From assembly GCA_002401495.1 (NCBI GenBank), contig NVTG01000067.1, positions 1 through 7,016 on the forward strand: a stretch of 7,016 nt of DNA, in the 5' to 3' direction. A program made the position numbers and the translations under genes. The stretch comes from Candidatus Kaiserbacteria bacterium (GTDB lineage Bacteria > Patescibacteria > Paceibacteria > UBA9973 > UBA2100). The notes beneath the pieces are model-generated. The model searched no databases. It saw only the letters and a list, made by a program, of their open reading frames with translations, and was not told the origin of the DNA. Below are positions 1-6,420 of this stretch, in pieces (the first letter of the stretch is position 1; every line of letters starts with the position of its first letter).

Positions 1-21
1 TGTGTGTGCTTTATCTGTGAC

Positions 22-342
22 TTACGACGGACTAAACAATTTCAGCATCACGATGCCTGACAGGATCAGTGCGATGGCAACCAATCGTCCGGGGTTGGCG
101 GGCTCCCCGACCATGATGATGCCAAAGATCACGGCACCGGCGGCACCGATGCCGGTCCAGATCGCATATGCCGTTCCGATCGGGATAGAGCGCATGGCGA
201 TTGAAAGCAGCCAGAAACTGGCGGCGATTGCGGCAATGGTAAGCGCACTTGGGATGGGCTTGGTGAAGCCTTCGGTGTATTTCAGGCCAATCGCCCAGCA
301 AATTTCGAGAAATCCGGCAATAACCAACGCTGTCCAGGCCAT
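22..342 (-). CDS. sugE: SMR-family guanidinium exporter (Gdx/SugE)
   Basis: A 106-residue inner-membrane protein, the normal size for the small multidrug resistance family, with four hydrophobic segments at about residues 2-20, 30-50, 57-78 and 86-103. Residues known to line the guanidinium site in Gdx proteins are all present: Glu13 within GFLEICWAIGLKY, Trp16, Ser42, Tyr59 and Trp62 within GTAYAIWTGIG. The WAIGLKYTEGF stretch is typical of the SugE/Gdx branch rather than the EmrE branch. Family members work as antiparallel dimers that export guanidinium in exchange for protons. The ATG is preceded by a perfect AGGAGG with a 5-nt spacer. Immediately upstream lies a two-hairpin guanidine-II riboswitch, an independent argument for guanidinium as substrate. 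The gene is divergent from mobA. Family assignment is secure; substrate is inferred from conserved residues plus the riboswitch. Confidence 0.95.
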   Translation of the reverse strand: MAWTALVIAGFLEICWAIGLKYTEGFTKPIPSALTIAAIAASFWLLSIAMRSIPIGTAYAIWTGIGAAGAVIFGIIMVGEPANPGRLVAIALILSGIVMLKLFSPS

Positions 343-347
343 GGGGG

Positions 348-407
348 CCTCCTGTCTTGCGGGGCCGTCCCCATTGATCGGATCAGGAATACCGGTCGTC
401 CGGTATC
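348..407 (-). ncRNA. Guanidine-II (mini-ykkC) riboswitch upstream of the exporter
   Basis: Read on the minus strand, the leader has two hairpins. P1 (389-406) has a 7-bp perfect stem ATACCGG/CCGGTAT closing an ACGA loop, extended by a G-U pair between 407 and 388. P2 (361-372) is GGGG-ACGG-CCCC. A 16-nt linker separates them, and P2 ends 7 nt before the AGGAGG Shine-Dalgarno at 348-353. Two stem-loops with ACGR loops close to the ribosome binding site define the guanidine-II class, in which each loop binds a guanidinium ion and the loops dock on each other. The RNA segment UUCCUG (389-384) can pair with CAGGAG (354-349) of the SD, and it overlaps the 3' foot of P1. Guanidine-stabilised P1 would therefore be expected to free the SD and switch translation on. 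The loops and stems are seen directly; the switching mechanism is inferred. Confidence 0.9.
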
Positions 408-434
408 AAGGCGGAAGTCGAACTGTCTGAAATT

Positions 435-463
435 AGTCTAGTTCAACGTGTGCACTGCGACAA
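435..463 (-). promoter_or_regulatory. Possible sigma70-type promoter for the exporter
   Basis: On the minus strand, TTGTCG (463-458) and TAGACT (440-435) are separated by 17 nt. This would place a transcription start near 428, about 20 nt before riboswitch hairpin P1, so the whole riboswitch would be transcribed. Both hexamers match consensus only partly, so this is a suggestion based mainly on spacing and position. Confidence 0.35.
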
Positions 464-483
464 TGTAAAAATGACGCAGTGCA
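451..483. repeat. 9-bp perfect inverted repeat in the sugE-mobA intergenic region
   Basis: TGCACTGCG (451-459) and CGCAGTGCA (475-483) are exact reverse complements separated by an A-rich 15-nt spacer. The left arm overlaps the possible -35 element of the exporter promoter. It could be an operator for a dimeric regulator or a hairpin in a mobA leader transcript; there is no T-run after either arm, so it is not an obvious terminator. Confidence 0.55.
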
Positions 484-602
484 GCATGGGTGCTCGCGCC
501 CAAAAGCGAACGTGAGCCAAGACGACAGATGCATGCCGAACAGCTCTGGACTATGATGAGGCCATCGAATTGCGTGCTTAAATTCAAAGGTTTGCTGGCG
601 TC

Positions 603-1262
603 GTGACGAAACCTGATCAAGACCGGTCCCCGCAGATACCGACCCTTGGCCTTGTTCTGGCCGGGGGCGAGGCACGACGCATGGGTGGCAATAAGGCATT
701 CCGTGCAGTCGGGGGCAAAAGCCTGATCGGGCGGGTGATTGATGTTGCCCAGGCGCAATGCGATCAGGTGATGATTTCATCCAATGCCGGGCCAGATGCG
801 TTTGCTGATTTCCGCCTGCCCGTGGTGGGCGATCATCCTGCAACCGGGCAGGGGCCGCTGGGTGGTATTCTTGGCGGCTTGCGCATGTTGCCCGATGGTA
901 TTGACTGGTTGGTGACGTTTCCGGTTGATTGCCCGATTGTGCCGCTTGATATGGTGGCGCGCTTGCGGGCCGCTGCCGAGGGTGCCGGGGTGACGGCCGC
1001 CTTTGCCAGCCATGCAGACCGCGATCATTACCTTTCAAGCATCTGGCATCGGGACTCTGCGCAGACAATTGCCGATTGTTTGGCAGCCGATGACCGTCGT
1101 GTGCGTGGCCCCTTGCAGGCATTGGGCGCAGCCCGGGTGATCTTCGCGGATCGCGTTGCCGGGTTGGAGCCCTTTACCAACGTCAACACCCCCCAGGATC
1201 TGCGTGCAGTGAATGCCGCGCTGTCAGATCATATCGCAATGTCTGATAAATCGTCGACCTGA
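603..1262 (+). CDS. mobA: Molybdenum cofactor guanylyltransferase MobA
   Basis: A 219-residue cytoplasmic nucleotidyltransferase that joins GMP from GTP to Mo-molybdopterin, giving the guanine dinucleotide cofactor used by DMSO-reductase-family enzymes. The N-terminal nucleotide-binding loop is LVLAGGEARRMGGNKAF (residues 17-33). The second glycine-rich stretch is GPLGGILGGL (84-93). The metal-binding Asp is D109 in FPVDCP, and the family's NVNTPQDL motif lies near the C-terminus. In the first loop the usual Asp of RMGxDK is Asn (N30). The gene begins with GTG. The nearest purine-rich site, AAAGG at 586-590, is a rather distant 12 nt upstream, and the first internal ATG would remove the catalytic loop, so the GTG is retained. 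It is divergent from the exporter, and no other molybdenum gene is visible nearby. Family call is strong; the exact start is less certain. Confidence 0.93.
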   Translation: MTKPDQDRSPQIPTLGLVLAGGEARRMGGNKAFRAVGGKSLIGRVIDVAQAQCDQVMISSNAGPDAFADFRLPVVGDHPATGQGPLGGILGGLRMLPDGIDWLVTFPVDCPIVPLDMVARLRAAAEGAGVTAAFASHADRDHYLSSIWHRDSAQTIADCLAADDRRVRGPLQALGAARVIFADRVAGLEPFTNVNTPQDLRAVNAALSDHIAMSDKSST

Positions 1263-1311
1263 CGATAAGAGCCGCCCGGCAATATTCAGCATCACAAAAC
1301 CCGTATCCCCG

Positions 1312-1333
1312 CGTCATTTGCAAAGCGATGACG
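1312..1333. repeat. Inverted repeat just upstream of the unknown gene pair
   Basis: CGTCAT (1312-1317) and ATGACG (1328-1333) are exact reverse complements around a 10-nt centre, within which GC-AAA-GC could extend the stem past a small bulge. It ends 2 nt before the AAAGGA Shine-Dalgarno (1336-1341) of the next gene, so it could be an operator or a leader hairpin affecting ribosome access. With only 6-bp arms, chance is a real alternative. Confidence 0.35.
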
Positions 1334-1348
1334 TGAAAGGATTGCGGC

Positions 1349-1984
1349 ATGAGTAATTATGGTCAGTCACTGCAGCTGGTGCTGAATACCTACATCGGCG
1401 GGGCCACCAAACTGCTGACAAGTGATATGCGCAAACGGGTTGGCAGCGTGTTCACCCAGATCGAAAACACGGTCGCAAATATCGAAACCCTGACCGCAAA
1501 GGTAACAGCCGGTTCGGTTTCTGATCCTGCATCCCAACTTGAAAACTGTGAACGTTCGGGGCAGATGCTTGCGATTGCGGTGCGATCGCTTGAACAAACA
1601 CTTCAGCAGCTTGCAAGCGAGCGCGTAGCGGCCATCAAAAAAAGTGCAACGATTGAACAGGGCGCGTTAAGCGCACTCGATAAAAAGCAGAAGAACCTTG
1701 ATGACCAGCTTCTTGAAAATGTGAAACAGATTTCAAAGGCCGTTGGAACGTCGCTTGATAAGGCGACGCAAACGCTCAAGGACGCCCTTCAGGTCGTTAA
1801 AAAGCCGACGGGGAGCACGGGTCATGATCCGTCCGCTGGCAGTTCTGATGATCCGAAGAAACCATCCTCCCCGGATCTGAAAATTGCCGTTCCGAAATTG
1901 TCGGAGGTCATGAAATTCGACACGACCAAGACCGAAAAGATGCTTGATGACCTTGCCACGATTTTGCTTGGAAAAGGAGCCTGA
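1349..1984 (+). CDS. Unknown soluble helical/coiled-coil protein, first gene of a pair
   Basis: I do not recognise this 211-residue protein. It has no signal peptide or membrane segment, so it is probably cytoplasmic. Most of it is predicted by eye to be helical and rich in Ala, Lys, Leu, Gln and Glu. Residues about 72-150 show the spacing of hydrophobic residues expected of a coiled coil. Residues 152-176 form a Pro/Ser/Gly/Asp/Lys linker, and a final amphipathic helix follows (about 178-208). There is one cysteine (C67). The ATG has AAAGGA 7 nt upstream. The second gene starts 3 nt after this stop, and its ribosome binding site lies inside this gene's last codons, so the two are almost certainly co-translated. 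Part of the gene is AT-richer than mobA: 22 of 60 bases are G/C at 1681-1740, against 39 of 60 at 841-900. No function can be assigned. Confidence 0.85.
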   Translation: MSNYGQSLQLVLNTYIGGATKLLTSDMRKRVGSVFTQIENTVANIETLTAKVTAGSVSDPASQLENCERSGQMLAIAVRSLEQTLQQLASERVAAIKKSATIEQGALSALDKKQKNLDDQLLENVKQISKAVGTSLDKATQTLKDALQVVKKPTGSTGHDPSAGSSDDPKKPSSPDLKIAVPKLSEVMKFDTTKTEKMLDDLATILLGKGA

Positions 1985-1987
1985 TCA

Positions 1988-2905
1988 ATGCCCTATACCG
2001 TTCGTGCCGCTGCTGTGGCGTCTGATCATGCGGTGATTGCCAAGGCAATTGATGTCTGGATGGCGGTTCCCGAAAACGCAGTTGGGCTGTCGTCGCCAAC
2101 TCTTGATCAGGTCAAGAAAGCCCTCGCCGATCATTTCAACGAGATGTTCGAGGCCGCAGTAAATGCACGCAATTTTGAAGGCCCGGGACTTCAGACCAAG
2201 CTTTTCGATATCATCAAAGCGGCACGCAATGCATTTGCCTGGCACGTGCAGAACGAAGACGCCGATCCGATGGATCTTGATAACGCTGCTGATTTCGTGG
2301 AACTCAAGGATCTGAACATTAATGACCCCGATCTGCAGCTGACATGGACGCAAACAGCGCGCCTTTACTTTGCGCTGACCAAGATATTGCTGGTCAGCAG
2401 CGCGCTTTCTCTTGAAGACGCAGTGTCGATGGTTAACGCCGCGATGGTTTATCAGGCAACCGCCGTTGGCGAGCTTGATAACCGTCATGAGGTTTGGCTT
2501 GGCTATGTTGGGATGTTTTCATCCTTCTTGCTGTGGGTGACCGACTGGCACCGCAACGGGTCGCCAAGGGTGGAGTGGCGCGAAGCAAGCGACTGCTTCG
2601 AAAAAGCCAGTGTTGTTATCAAGCATGTCGGTTTCCTGTTTGAACAGGCATCACTTGGTGCACTGAGCTATTATGGCAGTGTCCCCAATGCATCGGCGCA
2701 AATTACCGTTGCGGGTGGATGTTTGCTCGCAGCGACGGTTCTTAAGCACAACAAGGCCGTCGTGCTGCAAGTGCGCAAAGGCATTGATGTCAGCTTCAAG
2801 CTCGTCCTTGTTCTGCTGACGTTGGTTATCTACTGCCTTGTCATGGCGTTTGCCGGGACAGGACAGGGCTTTGCCGGAATGTTTGGGTATCTTGGCTACC
2901 GCTGA
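1988..2905 (+). CDS. Unknown protein with one C-terminal membrane segment, second gene of a pair
   Basis: I do not recognise this 305-residue protein. Residues 1-260 look like a mainly helical, soluble domain with many aromatic residues, including WLGYVGMFSSFLLWVTDW (170-187). A single clear membrane segment spans about residues 270-289 (FKLVLVLLTLVIYCLVMAF), preceded by Lys/Arg and followed by a short glycine-rich tail. There is no N-terminal signal peptide, so a tail-anchored layout with the large domain in the cytoplasm is plausible. Residues 238-252 are also hydrophobic, but short. The ATG follows the previous stop by 3 nt and has AAGGAG (1974-1979) 8 nt upstream. The upstream gene encodes a soluble coiled-coil protein, so the pair may form a membrane-attached complex; that is inference. 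The gene ends 15 bp from the stop of the converging gene. Confidence 0.87.
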   Translation: MPYTVRAAAVASDHAVIAKAIDVWMAVPENAVGLSSPTLDQVKKALADHFNEMFEAAVNARNFEGPGLQTKLFDIIKAARNAFAWHVQNEDADPMDLDNAADFVELKDLNINDPDLQLTWTQTARLYFALTKILLVSSALSLEDAVSMVNAAMVYQATAVGELDNRHEVWLGYVGMFSSFLLWVTDWHRNGSPRVEWREASDCFEKASVVIKHVGFLFEQASLGALSYYGSVPNASAQITVAGGCLLAATVLKHNKAVVLQVRKGIDVSFKLVLVLLTLVIYCLVMAFAGTGQGFAGMFGYLGYR

Positions 2906-2920
2906 GTGGTCGATTGACGC

Positions 2921-3808
2921 TTATTCAACCGCGCAGGCGCGCCACGGCTGCCATGGCTCGTAGTTTCCAAAGAACTCGGCCAGGAAATGATCGACGCGTT
3001 CGCGGTTGATGGCACGGTCTTTGGGCGTCAGGTCCTTGTCGAACTGGCCACAATTTTCCTCGACCGCATCGCCGATGGTTTTCCAGTCGATATCTTCGTT
3101 ATGGCCAGGCATACCGGTCGCAATCGCGCACCAGCCAACCGCCTCGGCCTTGTCATCAACCGTGCGGGCTTCTTCGGCAAGGTATGCTGCTGCGCGCATT
3201 TCACCGTGTTGGGCAGCACGCCGGAGATAAGTCAGGCGATCCACATCACTTTTGGCAAACCGGTTGGCAAGCAGGGTCGCCGCACGCGGATCGCCAAGTT
3301 CCCACGCCTGTTTCAGGTGTGCCTCGGCCTTTGCCGCTTCGCCCTGATCAAGTGCATCAAGGGCGAGCCACAGCATTGCCTGCGTATTGTTCTTTTGCGC
3401 CGCCGCTGTGTAGAGGTTGCGAATATCGGCTTTATCACCGCCCATCGCTTCAAGGCGGCGCGCCATGACAACACTGGCATCAGGGTTGTTGTTGTCCGAT
3501 GCCTGTTCCATCAGGCTCCAGCCAGCTTCCTCGTCGGCATTCACGCCAACGCCGTTGATGGTTTGGCAGGACAGAAGATATTGCGCGGTGGCATCACCGT
3601 TGTCTGCCAGCGATGAAAAAATGCCGGCCGACTTTTCAAATTCCCCGTGGCGATAGGCCTTGATGCCGTCATCAAGTGCCGACGATGCCAACGCCGGGGC
3701 TGCACCCAGCGTAATCATCGAGGCAATCACCGTGGCAAGTGCCAAAGCACCAACGCGTGTGGCTTTCAAACAGGATGGTTTTGCTGATCGGGCGATGATG
3801 TTTTTCAT
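2921..3808 (-). CDS. Exported TPR/Sel1-like repeat protein
   Basis: A 295-residue protein that is probably periplasmic. Residues 1-41 form a signal peptide: a basic start (MKNIIARSAK), a hydrophobic core (about 20-37) and an Ala-Leu-Ala site before Ser42. The mature part is made of helical pairs typical of tetratricopeptide/Sel1-like repeats. The clearest are about 46-80 (GIKAYRHGEFEKSAGIF, then GDATAQYLLS), 141-172 (QAMLWLALDALDQGEAAKA) and 193-213 (YLRRAAQHGEMRAAAYLAEEA). Such repeats usually bind other proteins; no partner is evident. Three mature cysteines (C81, C227, C253) plus C292 leave room for disulfides. An in-frame ATG at 3895 would add 29 residues, but these would lie across a strong terminator and spoil the signal peptide, so the ATG at 3808 is preferred although its ribosome binding site is weak. 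No promoter is obvious in the 83-bp gap after the chemoreceptor gene. Confidence 0.85.
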   Translation of the reverse strand: MKNIIARSAKPSCLKATRVGALALATVIASMITLGAAPALASSALDDGIKAYRHGEFEKSAGIFSSLADNGDATAQYLLSCQTINGVGVNADEEAGWSLMEQASDNNNPDASVVMARRLEAMGGDKADIRNLYTAAAQKNNTQAMLWLALDALDQGEAAKAEAHLKQAWELGDPRAATLLANRFAKSDVDRLTYLRRAAQHGEMRAAAYLAEEARTVDDKAEAVGWCAIATGMPGHNEDIDWKTIGDAVEENCGQFDKDLTPKDRAINRERVDHFLAEFFGNYEPWQPWRACAVE

Positions 3809-3843
3809 GGTGTCTTGTCTAACATTTCTGTGCCAGGCGGGCG

Positions 3844-3883
3844 AAAAAAAATGCCAGAACAGACCAGATGGTCTGTCCTGGCA
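3844..3883 (-). terminator. Rho-independent terminator of the chemoreceptor gene
   Basis: On the minus strand a long stem (arms about 3883-3870 and 3865-3852) pairs TGCCAGGACAGACC with GGTCTGTTCTGGCA, with one G-U pair and a 4-nt loop. Eight T residues (3851-3844) follow at once. It begins 9 nt after the chemoreceptor stop codon. This is a textbook intrinsic terminator. It lies in the 83-bp gap before the repeat-protein gene, which therefore probably has its own promoter or depends on read-through. Confidence 0.93.
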
Positions 3884-3891
3884 GTTTGCTT

Positions 3892-6219
3892 TCATCGCAG
3901 GGAGGCAACTTCTTCTGGTTGATTGCGGGATGTCGTTTGCGGCTGTTCCGAACGGATGGTGCGCAGGAAGTCACGAACCCGATTGCCCAGATCATCGGAT
4001 TGGTTGCGAAGGCGACCTGTTGCATCAAGCAGGCCGTCAACCGCGGCAAGGTTGTCATCTGCTGCGGCGCTGACCTGCGTAATCGTGCCATTCATCTCGC
4101 TGGCAGCTGTTGCGGATTGTTCGACGTTGCTGGCGATTTCAGCAACGAATTCCTGCTGCTCGGATACAGCGTCCGACATTTCACCGACGGTTTCATGGAT
4201 GCCGGTGATGCTGTCTCGAATTTCGGCGATGGCCTTGACGGCAACCCCGGTGGTTGACTGGATTTCGTTGATGCGCTGGGCAATGCGGTCGGTTGCCGTT
4301 CCGGTCTGGTTGGCAAGGTTTTTGACTTCCTGTGCGACAACCGCAAACCCTTTGCCAGCTTCACCGGCGCGGGCGGCCTCAATCGTTGCATTCAGCGCCA
4401 ACAGGTTGGTCTGGGCAGCAATGTCCTGAATAAGGTTCAGGATCTCGCCGATTTCCTGTGCACCGGTTTCAAGTTCATGCATGGTGGCATTTGTCCGTTG
4501 GGCAGCTTCAACCGCACTGGTTGCAGCACCAACCGACTTTTGCGCCCGATGCCCGGTATCGCGCACCCGATCCGAAAGCGACTGTGTGGCATCCGATACC
4601 GATGCCATATTGATCGATATTTCTTCGGACGCGCCAGCGACACCGGTGGCATTGGTCGAGGCCACCTGTGCGCGATCGCGGACCTGATCGGATGTGGTCT
4701 GGATGTTCTCTGCCTCGTGCGCGACGTCCTGGGCGACTTGCAGGATTGACGTTTCAAACGCATCAGCCAGATCAAGCATCGCGCGCCGCCGTTCGTGTTC
4801 AGCCTGTTCGCGTTCGCGGGCAACTTTTTCTTCGGCCTGTTGTGCGGCAAGGCTGGTTTCACGGAACTGTCCGAGGATTTCGGCCATTCGGCCAATTTCA
4901 TCGCGGCCGGTATCCTTGACTTCGGTCGAAAGATCGCCGTTGGCAACCTTGCGCATCCCGTCAATCACGCGCAGAAGACGCTTGATCAGGTTGCCGCGCA
5001 CATAAAACAGCATGATCAGAAGCGATATCAGCAGAACGGAAATCCCGATGATCGCAATGACCTGTTGATCCCATTCAACCTTTGAAAGGGCTTCGCTGGC
5101 GTTGGCGTCAACCTCGGTGCGCTTGGTGTCGACCATCAACGCGATGGCGTGTGACAGGGCCTCGGCAGTTGCCAGTGTGGCATCAAGGGTCTGTTCAGTT
5201 TCATACTGGTTGTCCCATTCTGCCTCGCGCAGATCAAAGACACTGTTGCTGCCTTTGCCAAAGGCCAGAAGGGCATTGGCAAGTTCACGGATACGCTTTC
5301 CGTCATCATTGTCTGGCAGTTCTTCAAGCGCATCGGTAATGCGCAGCTCCGCCCAGCTCCATTGACTGCGAACCTCATCCATGGCCTCGCCCTCGGGCAC
5401 GGCGATGGCGGCGGTCAGCATGCCAAAGGCAAGGTTCACATTGGCGCGGATTTCGGCAATCAGCTGTGAAAAGCCGATGGTCTCTCCAAGCTTTTCTGCT
5501 GCGTCGGTATTGCCATTGGCGACGCGTGATATACCGCGATCCACATCAATATCAACGACCTCGACCAACGGGCTCAGGAACTCTGACAGGTCGCTATAGG
5601 CAAAGACCATATCAAGGGTCAGATCACCGCGCAGCTTTTCAATCTCAAGGCGTCTGGTGGTCAGTTCATGAAGGTGTTCACGCCCCGTGACGATGTTATC
5701 AAGATGCTCTCTTAGAATGGAAATGGCATCGACAAGTTCCGGCTCTGGCGCATTGGTTTGCGCATTAGCGTTTTGTGCTTCTGAGCCACCCGTGTTCTCC
5801 GTGCCATCGGCAACCGCGGGTGCGTTTGATCCTTCATCTTCGCCGGCGTTCCGGGCGGCAAGGTCAATAATGATAGAATCCGGATTGGCTTCGGTGATTT
5901 CCTGAAGCCTGGCCCGCGCATTGGCAACAAGTTGATCAAGGCGGGCCTCGGTTGCTGCCAGTTCTTCGGCATCCCGTGAGGCGGCAAGCACGGGGGCCTG
6001 TGCGGCAAGGCCAACACCGTTCGTCGCCAGTTCCATCTGACGAATGATCGAGGGCAGGCTGTTGGTCGTAATATCAGCGACAAGGTCGCGATTGCTGCCA
6101 AAAGATACCCATGACACGGCCGATGAAATCCCGGCCAGAACCAGAATCAAGGCAAAAGAAGCCATTAGCCGACCTTGAATGCCAAGGCCCGCGCGACGTT
6201 TTTTGATGGCGGTATTCAC
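3892..6219 (-). CDS. Methyl-accepting chemotaxis protein with large periplasmic helical sensor
   Basis: A 775-residue inner-membrane chemoreceptor. Residues are numbered from the GTG at 6219, chosen because GGAGG (6229-6225) lies 5 nt upstream. Membrane segment 1 is about 18-38, and the periplasmic sensor about 39-386. Membrane segment 2 is about 387-406 ([18 protein letters not shown]). A HAMP linker follows (about 407-460, with DEIGRM at 440-445), then the long signalling coiled coil with the conserved hairpin tip (about 589-639, [20 protein letters not shown] and [15 protein letters not shown]). The tip binds CheA and CheW. Likely methylation sites include the Glu-Gln pair at 700-701 ([10 protein letters not shown]) and Glu-Glu at 532-533. 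The sensor is all-helical and resembles TorS/HBM-type four-helix bundles. It is interrupted by a low-complexity acidic Gly/Asn/Ala stretch at about 124-161. No CheR-binding pentapeptide is seen at the C-terminus. The ligand is unknown. Confidence 0.95.
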   Translation of the reverse strand: MNTAIKKRRAGLGIQGRLMASFALILVLAGISSAVSWVSFGSNRDLVADITTNSLPSIIRQMELATNGVGLAAQAPVLAASRDAEELAATEARLDQLVANARARLQEITEANPDSIIIDLAARNAGEDEGSNAPAVADGTENTGGSEAQNANAQTNAPEPELVDAISILREHLDNIVTGREHLHELTTRRLEIEKLRGDLTLDMVFAYSDLSEFLSPLVEVVDIDVDRGISRVANGNTDAAEKLGETIGFSQLIAEIRANVNLAFGMLTAAIAVPEGEAMDEVRSQWSWAELRITDALEELPDNDDGKRIRELANALLAFGKGSNSVFDLREAEWDNQYETEQTLDATLATAEALSHAIALMVDTKRTEVDANASEALSKVEWDQQVIAIIGISVLLISLLIMLFYVRGNLIKRLLRVIDGMRKVANGDLSTEVKDTGRDEIGRMAEILGQFRETSLAAQQAEEKVAREREQAEHERRRAMLDLADAFETSILQVAQDVAHEAENIQTTSDQVRDRAQVASTNATGVAGASEEISINMASVSDATQSLSDRVRDTGHRAQKSVGAATSAVEAAQRTNATMHELETGAQEIGEILNLIQDIAAQTNLLALNATIEAARAGEAGKGFAVVAQEVKNLANQTGTATDRIAQRINEIQSTTGVAVKAIAEIRDSITGIHETVGEMSDAVSEQQEFVAEIASNVEQSATAASEMNGTITQVSAAADDNLAAVDGLLDATGRLRNQSDDLGNRVRDFLRTIRSEQPQTTSRNQPEEVASLR

Positions 6220-6224
6220 TGTTT

Positions 6225-6229
6225 CCTCC
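6225..6229 (-). promoter_or_regulatory. Shine-Dalgarno that fixes the chemoreceptor start at GTG
   Basis: The minus strand reads AGGGAGGAAACAGTG, giving a consensus GGAGG 5 nt before the GTG at 6219. The open frame continues 15 codons upstream to a TTG at 6264 with no comparable site before it. The GTG start also places the basic stretch [12 protein letters not shown] directly before the first membrane segment, as is usual for chemoreceptors. Confidence 0.85.
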
Positions 6230-6264
6230 CTGCCTGGCCCTTTGTTTTTTCTTTGGGCAGACAA

Positions 6265-6279
6265 TTCCCTTTTTGGGAA
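6265..6279 (-). repeat. Small hairpin in the chemoreceptor leader
   Basis: TTCCC (6265-6269) and GGGAA (6275-6279) are a perfect 5-bp inverted repeat around five T (five A in the minus-strand RNA). It sits about 36 nt before the Shine-Dalgarno, in an AT-rich stretch (about 6241-6360) where the chemoreceptor promoter should lie. I could not find a convincing sigma70 or flagellar sigma28 promoter there. The repeat is short and its role is unknown. Confidence 0.3.
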
Positions 6280-6371
6280 ATGTGCATCCTTTTTACGGAC
6301 TTCTTGGGTTTTTATGACTTAACGGAATACGCGTCGGAAATATGAATTCTATTGGAAAATCGGGTGGGACG

Positions 6372-6398
6372 GTCGGGGGTGAAAAAATCACCCCCGAC
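6372..6398 (-). terminator. Strong hairpin after the solute-binding protein gene, probable terminator
   Basis: GTCGGGGGTGA (6372-6382) and TCACCCCCGAC (6388-6398) form an 11-bp perfect stem around a 5-nt loop that is all U in the minus-strand RNA. It starts 22 nt after the solute-binding protein stop codon. The sequence after the stem lacks an immediate T-run (a short TTTT comes only about 14 nt later), so it is a non-canonical terminator or an mRNA 3'-end stabiliser that may separate this gene from the chemoreceptor. Confidence 0.65.
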
Positions 6399-6420
6399 AC
6401 CCCCAGTAGTGTAGCCCGAA

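Noticed and set aside
2..430. Plus-strand open frame of 142 codons opposite the exporter
   Set aside because: It is antisense to a clear SMR gene and its riboswitch, has no recognisable domain and no ribosome binding site that can be seen.
433..1122. Minus-strand open frame of 229 codons opposite mobA
   Set aside because: Its product is rich in His, Arg, Pro and Gln in the way expected of an antisense shadow of a GC-rich gene; mobA on the other strand has all family motifs.
1263..1300. GCCGCCCGGC as a mobA terminator
   Set aside because: The stem is too short and is not followed by a T-run.
1985..2488. Minus-strand open frame of 167 codons opposite the second unknown gene
   Set aside because: It is a shadow frame; the plus-strand frame has a ribosome binding site, tight coupling to the previous gene and a plausible membrane segment.
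2987..3616. Plus-strand open frame of 209 codons opposite the exported repeat protein
   Set aside because: The opposite strand encodes a signal peptide plus helical repeats; the plus-strand frame shows no coherent domain.
3809..3895. Upstream ATG extending the exported repeat protein to 324 residues
   Set aside because: The extension runs through a strong rho-independent terminator and would bury the signal peptide inside the protein.
6220..6264. TTG start giving a 790-residue chemoreceptor
   Set aside because: No good Shine-Dalgarno precedes the TTG, while a consensus one precedes the GTG 15 codons later.
6280..6360. Possible sigma28 flagellar promoter for the chemoreceptor
   Set aside because: TAAA and GTCCGTAA are present on the minus strand, but the spacing is wrong and the match to GCCGATAA is partial.
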